A stretch of DNA of 64,000 bases. Source: Pseudomonas furukawaii. Lineage in GTDB: Bacteria > Pseudomonadota > Gammaproteobacteria > Pseudomonadales > Pseudomonadaceae. This document shows positions 53,947 to 61,191 of the stretch, in pieces; the stretch's first letter is position 1; each line of letters opens with the position of its first letter. Location of the stretch: NCBI RefSeq assembly GCF_002355475.1, contig NZ_AP014862.1:3720001-3784000 (forward strand). The letters are read 5' to 3'. Under the pieces are notes generated by a model. That model was not told the DNA's origin. It did no database searches and saw nothing but the letters and a program-made list of their open reading frames with translations. Position numbers and translations under genes: made by a program.

Positions 53947-54651
53947 ATGCCTCAGAAAAGACAAAGCCCCGGCAAGCGCGCCAACGCTGCCAGGGCCGAT
54001 TACCGCAGAACTCACGCGCCGCAACCTAGCACGACGTCCCATGCTCCGGCGGCATTCAGCACACCGCATTTGTGTGCATCAGAAAGGTCTGACAGTCGCT
54101 CGCAGCCCGCCAAAGCCTTGCCAAGCCTGGGCGAGCAGACCTATAGTCCGCCCGCCACGGTCAATCCCGTGGCCGACCTTGGCCGGTCGAACAACTCTAG
54201 GCGCACAGGCGCCCCAACCACCATTGCAGGCGCTTTTTTTGTACCTGCAGTGTCGTGTTATGGCAGCTGTGCGCGGGACACCTTCGGGTGTGCCGGGTGC
54301 CTAGAGTCCCGGTCGGCCAACCCGCGTACAGCTGTCACCCTCCTTCGCTTGGCCGCGAACGGTGGCAGCTCCTCAACTCTAGGAGCTTCACCATGCACAC
54401 CCGCAATCCGTCCTCACGTTCCATCCGCGCAATCGCACACAAGGCCATGGCCTTCTCTGCACTCCGCGCAAACTCCAGCCTTTCCACCCGCCTCGCCCGC
54501 TACAACCACCACATGCACCTCGCCCGCCTGGCTGCTGCCGAGCAGTTCACCGAGGAGGTGCGTCATGTCTAGCCTCCGGTTCCCCCGCCTTACCCGCTCT
54601 CGCCACTTCGCCACAAGCCGCCTGCCGGCCAGGGAGGTGAGCCATGTCTGA
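53947..54651 (+). CDS. Ash-family-like open frame overlapping the immunity leader
   Basis: A 234-codon frame starting ATG at 53947 with AGGGG upstream. Its middle (LGEQTYSPPATVNPVADLGRSNN...GAPTTIAGAFFVPAVSCYGSC) resembles sequences annotated as Ash-family proteins in P4-like elements. But the same DNA encodes an RNA structure (CI-like) with terminator, and the latter half overlaps two better-supported short genes in other frames. The resemblance may reflect conserved RNA, not protein. Its last 29 codons, from 54565, are listed separately. Low confidence as a real protein. Confidence 0.3.
   Translation: MPQKRQSPGKRANAARADYRRTHAPQPSTTSHAPAAFSTPHLCASERSDSRSQPAKALPSLGEQTYSPPATVNPVADLGRSNNSRRTGAPTTIAGAFFVPAVSCYGSCARDTFGCAGCLESRSANPRTAVTLLRLAANGGSSSTLGASPCTPAIRPHVPSAQSHTRPWPSLHSAQTPAFPPASPATTTTCTSPAWLLPSSSPRRCVMSSLRFPRLTRSRHFATSRLPAREVSHV
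54118..54147 (+). promoter_or_regulatory. Candidate promoter of the immunity leader
   Basis: TTGCCA, 18 bases, TATAGT. Transcription would begin about 54154, at the base of a perfect GCCACGG/CCGTGGC hairpin (54154-54173) and before the seqA element. Confidence 0.6.
54178..54202 (+). promoter_or_regulatory. seqA-like target of the CI-like RNA
   Basis: CTTGGCCGGTCGAACAACTCTAGGC is complementary to the CI-like RNA: ACTCTAGGC at 54194-54202 pairs perfectly with GCCTAGAGT at 54299-54307, and TTGGCCG pairs with CGGCCAA at 54314-54320. It lies just before the leader terminator. Confidence 0.6.
54208..54240 (+). terminator. Leader terminator between seqA and the CI-like RNA
   Basis: GCGCC (54209-54213) pairs with GGCGC (54229-54233), followed by seven T residues. 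It could end the leader transcript early in the immune state, as at P4. Confidence 0.65.
54264..54334 (+). ncRNA. P4 CI-like immunity RNA (about 71 nt)
   Basis: Fold by eye: closing stem CAGCTGTGCGCGGG (54264-54277) with CCCGCGTACAGCTG (54321-54334), 14 pairs with one G-U; inner hairpin ACACC-TTCG-GGTGT (54278-54291, UUCG tetraloop); second hairpin CCGGG-CCCGG (54293-54312) whose 10-base loop TGCCTAGAGT exposes the anti-target segment. The segment is complementary to two sites, 54194-54202 and 54376-54383. P4 CI RNA has the same size class and logic (seqB pairs with seqA and seqC). The position, on the leader between terminator and first gene, also agrees. Confidence 0.7.
54376..54383 (+). 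promoter_or_regulatory. seqC-like target overlapping a ribosome site
   Basis: ACTCTAGG pairs with CCTAGAGT (54300-54307) of the CI-like RNA. The bases AGGAG at 54381-54385, the ribosome site of the 59-residue gene starting at 54393, overlap it, so pairing would block translation. Confidence 0.6.
54393..54572 (+). CDS. Short leader-proximal protein (59 aa)
   Basis: 59 residues, MHTRNPSSRSIRAIAHKAMAF..., basic and helical, with AGGAG seven bases upstream of the ATG at 54393. First gene after the CI-like RNA; position as that of P4 kil or eta. Its stop overlaps the next ATG (54565). Function unknown; could be a killer or cell-division inhibitor type gene by analogy only. Confidence 0.6.
   Translation: MHTRNPSSRSIRAIAHKAMAFSALRANSSLSTRLARYNHHMHLARLAAAEQFTEEVRHV
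54565..54651 (+). CDS. Very short protein, Icd-like tail (28 aa)
   Basis: 28 residues, MSSLRFPRLTRSRHFATSRLPAREVSHV, in the same frame as the end of the Ash-like ORF. The ATG overlaps the previous stop by eight bases and its stop overlaps the next ATG by eight, a chain that suggests coupled translation. The ending RLPxREVSH resembles tails I recall from satellite proteins named Icd-like. Below usual gene size, so provisional. Confidence 0.4.
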   Translation: MSSLRFPRLTRSRHFATSRLPAREVSHV

Positions 54652-54895
54652 CTTCATCCCTGCCCTCGCCCAGTTGATCGAGGCCCTGCGTGCTTGTGCG
54701 CCCGCCGAAGGTCCGCCCCACGTGGCCCTGGAGCGCGTCATGGACGCCCTCGAGATCCTCAATGACAACCCCAAGGCCAAGGCTGAGCTCCGCGCTGCCG
54801 TGGCCGAAGCCGCTCAGCAGGGCGCGCTGCATATCGACGGCGTGCCTCTGTTCTTCCTGCGCTGCCTGCTGATGGAGGAAGTGCGCCATGACTAA
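54644..54895 (+). CDS. Small satellite protein (83 aa)
   Basis: 83 residues, acidic and helical (MSDFIPALAQLIEALRACAP...VALERVMDALEILNDNPKAKAELRAAV). GGGAGG precedes the ATG. Overlaps the previous and next genes by eight bases each. No known domain. Confidence 0.65.
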   Translation: MSDFIPALAQLIEALRACAPAEGPPHVALERVMDALEILNDNPKAKAELRAAVAEAAQQGALHIDGVPLFFLRCLLMEEVRHD

Positions 54896-55163
54896 GCTCG
54901 TTCCGCTCACCAGTAACGCCACCGATGCGCCCGTGCTGCTCCTCGATGCCGGCCGCCCTTACCTCGAGCTGCAGGAGGCCGCCGAGCAGCGCCTGAGCAC
55001 GGCCAGGGGCTTGCTCTGGAGCCTGTCGTCGATGGTGATCACCCATGCCGATGGCAAGGACGTGAGCCTGCTGGCCGATGCCGCCTACCTGTTGGTGGAG
55101 GATGCCAGCGATCTGTTCCTGGCCGCCCGCCAAGCCGCGCTGCGCGGCGGGGGTGAGCCATGA
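54888..55163 (+). CDS. Small satellite protein (91 aa)
   Basis: 91 residues, helical, with RPYLELQEAAEQRLSTARGLLWSLSSM and SLLADAAYLLVEDASDLFLAARQ, resembling an amphipathic helix pair. Starts within the previous gene's end and overlaps the primase start (ATGA). Function not recognised. Confidence 0.65.
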   Translation: MTKLVPLTSNATDAPVLLLDAGRPYLELQEAAEQRLSTARGLLWSLSSMVITHADGKDVSLLADAAYLLVEDASDLFLAARQAALRGGGEP

Positions 55164-56167
55164 CCAGGTCAAGTATTCCCGAGCAGATTCGTCGGGTCGC
55201 CGAGCACGCCCTGCGAGCAGCAGAAACGCTTTTGCCAGAGTGGCTGCCGGACGGCGCTCGCCAGGGGCGCGAATGGGTGGCGCGCAACATCGCACGGGGG
55301 GACCGGCGTGCCGGTTCCTTCGGTGTGTCCCTGGACACCGGACGCTGGAACGACTTCGCCGACGACAGCGCACACGGCGGCGATCTGGTGTCACTGCTGG
55401 CCTACCTGCAAGGCTGCGGCCAGCTGGAAGCGGCGCAGGCCATCGACCGGCGTCTCGCCCTGGGCGTGATCGGTGCGTCCGGCTCGGCCATCGCCCTGCC
55501 CCAGGAAAGCGAAGCCGAACGACTGGCACGCGAGATTCGTCAAGACGAACAGCGGGAGCGCCTTGAGCAGCGCCACCGGGCAGTGGCCATCGAAGCCGCC
55601 CAGCTGTGGGAGTTGGGCCGGCCGGCCGATCCACGTCATCCCTACCTGCAGGCCAAGGACGTGGCTCCGTACAACCTCCGCCAACTGCGCGGCGGGCGCC
55701 TGCTGGTTCCGCTCTGCCTGGATGGCCGCCTGGTCAACCTGCAGTTCATCGACGGCCAGGGGGCCAAGCGTTTTCTCGCGGGCGGCCGGGTAACAGGCAC
55801 CTATTCGCCCCTGGGCCGCGTGGAAGGCCGCTGCCGGCTGTTCGTCTGCGAAGGCTGGGCCACCGGCGCCACGCTGCACGCCCACACGGGTTGCGCGGTG
55901 GTGTGCGCAATGAACGCGGGCAACCTCGCCACCGTGGCCATGTCCATGCGGGCACGGCATGGCGAGGACGTGGAGCTGGTGATCGCGGGCGACGACGACC
56001 GCCAGAGTCCGGGCAACCCGGGCCGGGCCGCGGCCAATCGGGCGGCATTGAAAGCCGATGCGCTGGTCGTTTACCCCGAGTGGCCGGCCGATGCCCCGCT
56101 CGAGCTTTCCGACTTCAACGACCTCCACCTCTGGAGGGCGCACAAGTACAAGGAGCAGCGCTCATGA
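55160..56167 (+). CDS. TOPRIM primase, P4 alpha N-terminal-like
   Basis: 335 residues. A CHC2-less N-terminal domain with RRAGSFGVSLDTGRWNDFADDSAHGGDLVSLLAYL precedes a TOPRIM fold; CEGWATGATLH corresponds to the EGYATA motif of P4 alpha, and VIAGDDD carries the metal-binding acids. It would prime replication of the satellite from its own origin. In P4, primase and helicase are one protein of about 777 residues; here the helicase is a separate gene overlapping by ATGA. Confidence 0.87.
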   Translation: MTRSSIPEQIRRVAEHALRAAETLLPEWLPDGARQGREWVARNIARGDRRAGSFGVSLDTGRWNDFADDSAHGGDLVSLLAYLQGCGQLEAAQAIDRRLALGVIGASGSAIALPQESEAERLAREIRQDEQRERLEQRHRAVAIEAAQLWELGRPADPRHPYLQAKDVAPYNLRQLRGGRLLVPLCLDGRLVNLQFIDGQGAKRFLAGGRVTGTYSPLGRVEGRCRLFVCEGWATGATLHAHTGCAVVCAMNAGNLATVAMSMRARHGEDVELVIAGDDDRQSPGNPGRAAANRAALKADALVVYPEWPADAPLELSDFNDLHLWRAHKYKEQRS

Positions 56168-57957
56168 AGGACCAGGACCACAAGCCCCACCTGAGCCTGG
56201 TGGGCGAGCCCCAGGCGCCGACGCCGGAAAGCATCGACCGCCCCTGTTTCGCCGTCTACGACCAGGAGCGCCACCTCGAGGGCCGGCTTTACCGTGCCGG
56301 TACCTGGTACCACGGCGTGCGGCAGAGCGGACCGGACGAGAAGGCCATTCCGGTGGATCACTGGATCTGCGCACCGCTGCACATCGAGGCCGAGACGGTG
56401 AACAGCGAAGACGGCAGCATCGGCCGCCTGTTGAGCTTCCACTACCGGGGCCGGCGCATCGAGTGGGTGATGCCGATGGAGGCGCTGGCCGGCAAGGCGG
56501 ATGAGGTGCTCAAGGCGCTGATGCGCCAGGGGCTGACCATCGAATACCAGCAACGGCGCTATGTGGCGCCGTACCTGGCGAGCCAGCACTCACCCGAGCT
56601 GGTGATTGCCACCACGACCCGGCCGGGTTGGCATGAATCGGGGGCTTTCGTGCTGCCTTCGAGGGTGATTGGCGGCGACAACGTGCGTTTCCAGGACTCC
56701 GGCCGCGCGGTGAACCTCTTCACCACACGCGGCACGCTGGAGAGCTGGCGCGTCGAGGTGGGCCGCTACTGCCTGGGCAACCCGGTGCTGATTCTCTCTG
56801 TCTGCTGCGCCCTGGCTGGGCCACTCCTGGCCAAGGTGGGCGTGCATGGCGGCGGCGTGCATCTGGTGGGCGACTCCTCCAGCGGCAAGTCGCTGGCGCA
56901 ACTGGTAGCCGCTTCGGTGTGGGGCAACCCGGGCACCTTCGCGGCGTCCTGGGACGTCTCCAAGGGTGGCGTGGAGATCGAGGCGGCGTCGCGCAACGAC
57001 ACGGTGCTGATCCTGGACGAGATCAAGCGCGCCGACCCCAAGCGCGTCCAGGAGATGGCCTACGCCATCGCCAACGGCATGGGCAAAGGCACCATGACCC
57101 GCGAGCGCGAGGGTCGCGCCAAGCTCACCTGGCGCGTGCTGGCCCTCTCCAGCGGGGAGCGCTCGCTCTCGGAACACGCCGCCATTAGCGGCAACAGCGC
57201 CCACGCCGGCGCCGAGCTGCGCCTGGTGGACGTGAACGCCGGCACCCGGCCCTTCCGTGCCTTCGATGAGGTCCACGGCATGACCGGCCAGGAGTTCCAC
57301 CGCGTGCTCAGCGATACGGTGGCCCAGCACTATGGCCACCTCGGGCCGGCCTTCGTCGAGCAGTTGGTGGAGCAGCCGGACCGGGGGCGCCTGTTGGAGG
57401 CCTTCCAACAGCTGAGGGAGCGCTTCCACACCGAGAGCTCGCAGGCCGGACGGGTGGCCGACCGCTTCGCCATCATGGCGCTGGCCGGGGAGATGGCCAT
57501 CTCGCTAAAGCTCCTGGACTGGCCCATCGAGACGGCCGCCTCCGCCTGCCGTCAGCTCTTCAACGAATGGCTCGCCAGGATGGGCGACGGCAACGCGGAG
57601 GATCGGCAGATCCTTCGCGGTATCGCCGACTTCATCGCCCTGCACGGCGATAGCCGCTTCTCGAACATCCACGCCCAGGTCGCGGACACCACCGTGCGCG
57701 AACGGGCGGGCTACTTCGAGGTGGACTTCGACCGGCGCTTCTACCTGTTCAACTCGCCAGCACTGGCGCAGGCGGCGCCAGGGTTCGGTGCGGATCGAAT
57801 CGTGCGCGCCCTGGTGACGGCGGACGCACTGGCCAAAACCGATGGCGACAGCAAGGTCGGCCGGCGCGCGAAAAAGTACCGCCTGCCAGGAGGTGGCAGT
57901 GCCCGCTTTTACGTGGTCGACCCCGAGCGGTTGGAGAAAGAAGGAGAAAGTCAATGA
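56164..57957 (+). CDS. DUF927-domain replicative helicase
   Basis: 597 residues. DUF927 region (CFAVYDQERHLEGRLYRAG..., VIATTTRPGWHESGAFVLP) precedes an AAA+/superfamily-3-like ATPase: Walker A GDSSSGKS at about 236-243, Walker B TVLILDEIKRAD (D285/E286), and SSGERSLSEHAA. The C-terminal part includes RAGYFEVDFDRRFYLFNSPAL. Follows the primase with ATGA overlap and reads toward the iteron region. Reading frames upstream to 55606 are shadows in the primase. Confidence 0.85.
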   Translation: MKDQDHKPHLSLVGEPQAPTPESIDRPCFAVYDQERHLEGRLYRAGTWYHGVRQSGPDEKAIPVDHWICAPLHIEAETVNSEDGSIGRLLSFHYRGRRIEWVMPMEALAGKADEVLKALMRQGLTIEYQQRRYVAPYLASQHSPELVIATTTRPGWHESGAFVLPSRVIGGDNVRFQDSGRAVNLFTTRGTLESWRVEVGRYCLGNPVLILSVCCALAGPLLAKVGVHGGGVHLVGDSSSGKSLAQLVAASVWGNPGTFAASWDVSKGGVEIEAASRNDTVLILDEIKRADPKRVQEMAYAIANGMGKGTMTREREGRAKLTWRVLALSSGERSLSEHAAISGNSAHAGAELRLVDVNAGTRPFRAFDEVHGMTGQEFHRVLSDTVAQHYGHLGPAFVEQLVEQPDRGRLLEAFQQLRERFHTESSQAGRVADRFAIMALAGEMAISLKLLDWPIETAASACRQLFNEWLARMGDGNAEDRQILRGIADFIALHGDSRFSNIHAQVADTTVRERAGYFEVDFDRRFYLFNSPALAQAAPGFGADRIVRALVTADALAKTDGDSKVGRRAKKYRLPGGGSARFYVVDPERLEKEGESQ

Positions 57958-58377
57958 CTTTGTGCGAAGCCACTTCCCAGCGTGCGCAAATTTGGTGGGA
58001 ACGTGGGAACAAGGGAACAAGCCAGCAACGGCGGGGCTTACAGCTGTTCCCACCTATTAGAGAGGAGTGGGAACGTGGGAACACAACTCTGTTCATTTAT
58101 TAGCCAAACCAGCCTGTCTGTTCCCACCAAAAAAACACTGGGAACAGAACGCACCTCTGAAACCCGCATGGTTACTGGGTTGTTCCCTCCGGGCCACGTT
58201 CCCACCGATTTCGAAATCAGACGTGTGAACAAGGGGGGGGTGAGTGATTTTTGTTGACAGATCTCTTGACACTTGATCCACGAAGCCCATTGCAGCGCTT
58301 TCGCTCGAGGGATGCTTCGGCGTCCTCGAGCACTTTCCTTGGCCGGCAATCTCGGCCATTCACCCTGGAGAAATGAA
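57958..58377. other. Candidate replication origin with GTGGGAAC iterons
   Basis: No gene. GTGGGAAC occurs at 57995, 58003, 58067 and 58075, and its reverse complement GTTCCCAC at 58046, 58120 and 58198. Close variants lie at 58011 (AAGGGAAC), 58138 (CTGGGAAC) and 58182 (GTTCCCTC). Seven perfect and three near copies in 211 bases, directly after the helicase gene, resemble the origin repeats of P4-type elements, though the P4 sequence differs. Confidence 0.7.
57995..58205. repeat. Iteron array GTGGGAAC in both orientations
   Basis: Extent of the seven perfect 8-mers; two pairs are directly abutting (57995-58010, 58067-58082). Confidence 0.8.
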
Positions 58378-59160
58378 ATGAGCGACCACACCTCGGCACT
58401 GCCCGAACCCATCCGCGAAGCCCTGGCTCACCACCAGGAGGCCAAGGCCAGCTACCAGACCCTGCGCGAGCGTTTGGCGAGCCTTGGCCAGCGCTTGGAG
58501 AAACACCGCAAGACCCAGGCAGCCGCCACGGTGCAATCCGATCTGGCCGGCACCACCTGGCGCGCCAAGTTCCACGCCGCTGATGGCGAGTTGAACAGGG
58601 AGATCCGCGACCTCAAACGGGAAGAGCTGGACGCCCGCGAACTGGCGGAAGAGTACGGCCGCCTGGTGGAGGCCCTCGAGCCGGAGTTCGGGCTGCTGCA
58701 GCTGGATACGGCAGAGGCATTTCTGGACGCCGAACAGCGCCGCGAGGACGCACACGACCTGTATGCACGCCATTGTCTGGAGAGCGCCGCCACTGAGCTG
58801 TTTGCCCTGCCTGAGGGCCAGGCCCTCATCAGCGCCCTCGCAGACTACCGGCAGACCCTCCGCCGCGAACTGGCCAAGCACCCGGCCTACGAGCCCGACG
58901 GCCGCGCACAGACCCAGGAGCAGATCCGCGTGGCACTCGAACAGCGTCAGGGCCAGGTACTCAACGCTTTGCTGCAGAAAGCCACGGCCGACCCGGTGGA
59001 GCGCCAGGACGACCCGATCTGGCAGGGTCTGGAAGCCCCCGTGCCGAGCGGCCATGAGCTGCCCAAGGCGCAGATTGGCTCCCACCTCAGTCGGATGCGC
59101 CGCCGTCAGGAGCTGGAGGCACTCAGCAAGCCGCAGAAACGGCCCGTCAGCGCCGAGTAA
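58378..59160 (+). CDS. Coiled-coil satellite protein, possibly Psu-like
   Basis: 260 residues from the ATG at 58378 with GGAG upstream. Mostly charged coiled-coil (HHQEAKASYQTLRERLASLGQRLEKHRKTQ; REIRDLKREELDARELAEEYGRLVEALEPE), then a helical C-terminus with QIRVALEQRQGQVLNALLQ. Located next to the right att, as the Psu capsid-decoration/polarity-suppression gene of P4 is located next to the P4 integrase side. Sequence resemblance to Psu is weak by eye (190 residues in P4), so the name is only a suggestion. Confidence 0.5.
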   Translation: MSDHTSALPEPIREALAHHQEAKASYQTLRERLASLGQRLEKHRKTQAAATVQSDLAGTTWRAKFHAADGELNREIRDLKREELDARELAEEYGRLVEALEPEFGLLQLDTAEAFLDAEQRREDAHDLYARHCLESAATELFALPEGQALISALADYRQTLRRELAKHPAYEPDGRAQTQEQIRVALEQRQGQVLNALLQKATADPVERQDDPIWQGLEAPVPSGHELPKAQIGSHLSRMRRRQELEALSKPQKRPVSAE

Positions 59161-59183
59161 CCCGTCCCTACCCCGCCCCCTTC

Positions 59184-59205
59184 AAGCCGCCTCCGGGCGG
59201 CTTTC
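59184..59205 (+). terminator. Terminator after the 260-aa gene
   Basis: AAGCCGCC-TCC-GGGCGGCTTTCTT stem-loop with T-rich tail, 24 bases after the stop. Confidence 0.8.
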
Positions 59206-59454
59206 TTGTGCGTCCTGGGCGGCTTGGTGGCGGTTGGCGGGGTTGGTGGGGTTGGCTCCCCCGGCCACCTCGGCCATCTCCTGGCGCGCTGTCGTCCCCC
59301 CGCCACGCCTGCGGGCTAGATAGGTGGTTTTTTCTGCATGCCTGCAAGAGCCCCTGAGCCGGCCTCGGTACGCCTGTTGGCCATGGATTTACGAAAGCTT
59401 CTTCCCTGCAATTCCCTGCGAGGGGGCATGAGAAAAGGCCCCCCAGGATGTGGC

Positions 59455-59475
59455 GTGTATGCCAGCCTGTATGCC
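59455..59475 (+). repeat. Right arm repeats TGTATGCC
   Basis: TGTATGCC at 59456-59463 and 59468-59475, 12 bases apart start to start (13 on the left arm). The larger context, GTGTATGCCAG ... TGTATGCC ... AAAAT, is shared with 43045-43076. Confidence 0.65.
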
Positions 59476-59528
59476 TAGAAAATCAATTATCTAGTTTGTT
59501 CTTATATATCAGTAACTTATAAAACACA

Positions 59529-59550
59529 TTCGAATCCAGTCGCTCGACCA
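59529..59550 (+). repeat. attR: right boundary of the island
   Basis: TTCGAATCCAGTCGCTC then GACCA, versus CGACCA at attL; 17 identical bases and a one-base deletion of the following C. The native terminator of the tRNA gene follows immediately. Confidence 0.88.
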
Positions 59551-59558
59551 AACCCCGA

Positions 59559-59586
59559 AAAACCCGCCTGAACAGGCGGGTTTTTT
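59559..59586 (+). terminator. Native tRNA-Pro terminator, displaced by the island
   Basis: AACCCGCCTG-AAC-AGGCGGGTT hairpin followed by TTTT, directly after attR. Confidence 0.85.
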
Positions 59587-59753
59587 ATTGCCTGCGATTT
59601 TCCCAAGGGCACGCCCCCTCGCCGGTCTCGCGGAGATTTCCTTCTCAGGACCCGGTCACCACCGCCCCAGTCGAGGCGCGCCTTGAATGCAGGGGCAGGC
59701 ACGCCGGCACCAGGGACCGACGGCAGCGGGACGATGGTCAGCGAATGGGGCCG

Positions 59754-59993
59754 TCAGCTGGCGAGGAAGGACGCCACGGCGCTCGCATCGAAGGGCCAGC
59801 CCAGTTCGCCGCCGGTGTCGCAGCGACGCAGGACGGGTATGCGCAGGCCGTAGGATTCGACCCACTCCTCGCGGTCGGCGATATCCACCAGTTCCACCAG
59901 CAGGCCGTGTTCGACGAAAGGCATGAGCACGCCTTCGGCCACCTCGCACAGGTGGCAGCCGAGGGTGCCGAAGAGTTGGCATTCAGGAAGCAT
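59754..59993 (-). CDS. Glutaredoxin-family protein
   Basis: 79 residues. CxxC in LFGTLGCHLCEVAEGVLMPF, and YGLRIPVLRRCDTGGELGWPFDA with the cis-Pro of the thioredoxin fold. It resembles small DUF836/glutaredoxin-like proteins. GAGGCG precedes the ATG. PA3033-like by position. Thiol-disulfide exchange partner unknown. Confidence 0.85.
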   Translation of the reverse strand: MLPECQLFGTLGCHLCEVAEGVLMPFVEHGLLVELVDIADREEWVESYGLRIPVLRRCDTGGELGWPFDASAVASFLAS

Positions 59994-60039
59994 CGGGACG
60001 CGCCTCGAAGATCAGCGAGGCGCGAAGTCTAGCACGTGC

Positions 60040-61191
60040 TCAGTCGTCCTTGGATTGGCTCTCGCCCTTGCCCAGCAAGGGCTCCAGGCCATCCAGCAGG
60101 CGCTGGTTGAGGCTGTTGGCCCTGGCCAGTCGGGCCGGGTCCAGGCGTTCATCCAGGGCGAAGGTGCCCTTGAGCAGGTCTTCCAGCGTGGAGCGACCGT
60201 TCTCCATCAGTTCGCCGGCGCTGCGCAGGGCATCCAGCAGGCCGCTGGCATAGTCCCTGAGGTTGCCGTTGGTGGCGCTGGCGGCCTGGCCGCCCTGCTG
60301 GGCGACGGCGCCGTATGCATCGGTGGCCTGGCTGACGCGGGTCTGGGTCAGGCGCAGGGACATCGAGGCCAGCTGCTCCCCATCCATGTCCAGGGCCATG
60401 GCGCGATCGAAGGCACCGGCGAGGTCGCCGGCGTAGAACCTGCTGGAGATGTCCTGGACCTGGCCCAGCAGGTCGCTGAGGGCGGCCTTCTCTTCGTCGT
60501 CCAGTTCGCCTTCCACCTGGATCTGCCAGCCACCGATCTGCAGGCTGGAGGACTGGCTCCGGGCCGCAACGATGGAGGTCGTGCCGTCCGAGGCCGCCGC
60601 GACACTGCTGCGCGACCAGTTGGCCGAGGCCTGGGCGATGGATATGCGCAACGTGTCGCCGTCGCGGGTCTTCACGTCGAGGTCGAAGGTTTCAGCCTGG
60701 GCCGATGAACGTTCGCTGTAGCCGGCCATCGCCACGGCACTGGCCGGCTGACTGCCTTGCTCGCTGGGGAAGTAGGTCTTCTGCAACCGGTCGAGACCGC
60801 TCTGGATGCGCGAGAAGGTGTCGTCGACGTCACTGGCTACCTTGCCTTCCAGTACGCCGAGGCCGTCGAGAATCTTGCGGGCCTCCTCGAAGCCTTGCTG
60901 CACGCCGGCACGCGCCTGGTCCAGCAGCCCCTGGAGCTTCTCCGGCGCGGCGCCATTGGCCGCCTCGCTGCGCAGGCGCTGATCGATGAAGCCGATGATG
61001 CGCTCAGCGACCTTGTCCGGGGTGTAATCCGAGGCCTTGCCGCTGAGCGCCCCCGGCTCCAGGCCCAGGCGCTCGGCCAGACGGTTGGAAAGAATCTCCT
61101 GGGTATCCGCCTGCTTGCGGGCCACGGCATTGGCGAATCCGGCGACGCTGGTGCGCGGAGTGGGAGATGCGAGGGAGGCCAGAGCGTTCAT
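60040..61191 (-). CDS. DUF5610-like protein (383 aa)
   Basis: 383 residues from the ATG at 61191; an ATG at 61257 is possible and neither has a clear ribosome site. N-terminal ~120 residues (QADTQEILSNRLAERLGLEPGALSG...DKVAERIIGFIDQRL) form the DUF5610 region; the remainder contains a beta part (ETFDLDVKTRDGDTLRISIAQAS...LQIGGWQIQVEGELD) and helices. Similar proteins occur in flagellar/surface contexts but the function is unknown; soluble, no signal peptide. Confidence 0.72.
   Translation of the reverse strand: MNALASLASPTPRTSVAGFANAVARKQADTQEILSNRLAERLGLEPGALSGKASDYTPDKVAERIIGFIDQRLRSEAANGAAPEKLQGLLDQARAGVQQGFEEARKILDGLGVLEGKVASDVDDTFSRIQSGLDRLQKTYFPSEQGSQPASAVAMAGYSERSSAQAETFDLDVKTRDGDTLRISIAQASANWSRSSVAAASDGTTSIVAARSQSSSLQIGGWQIQVEGELDDEEKAALSDLLGQVQDISSRFYAGDLAGAFDRAMALDMDGEQLASMSLRLTQTRVSQATDAYGAVAQQGGQAASATNGNLRDYASGLLDALRSAGELMENGRSTLEDLLKGTFALDERLDPARLARANSLNQRLLDGLEPLLGKGESQSKDD

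Larger units (their letters stand above)
53888..54392 (+). other. Long leader/immunity region of the satellite
   Basis: About 500 bases between two overlapping gene chains. It contains a promoter, a hairpin, the target segments seqA/seqC, a strong terminator, and the CI-like RNA described below. The frame from 53947 (Ash-like) runs through it. Confidence 0.65.
59161..59528. other. Right end of the island, no gene
   Basis: Contains a terminator (59184-59205), a G-rich stretch (59221-59255), a GGGGGC/GCCCCC hairpin (59422-59443), paired TTCCCTGC motifs (59402-59409 and 59412-59419), and right arm repeats TGTATGCC (59456-59475). A packaging (cos) site would be expected somewhere here or near; I could not identify it. 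Confidence 0.55.

Noticed and set aside
42931-59528. Complete or remnant prophage
   Set aside because: No capsid, tail, terminase, lysis or lysogeny-repressor genes; content fits a satellite.
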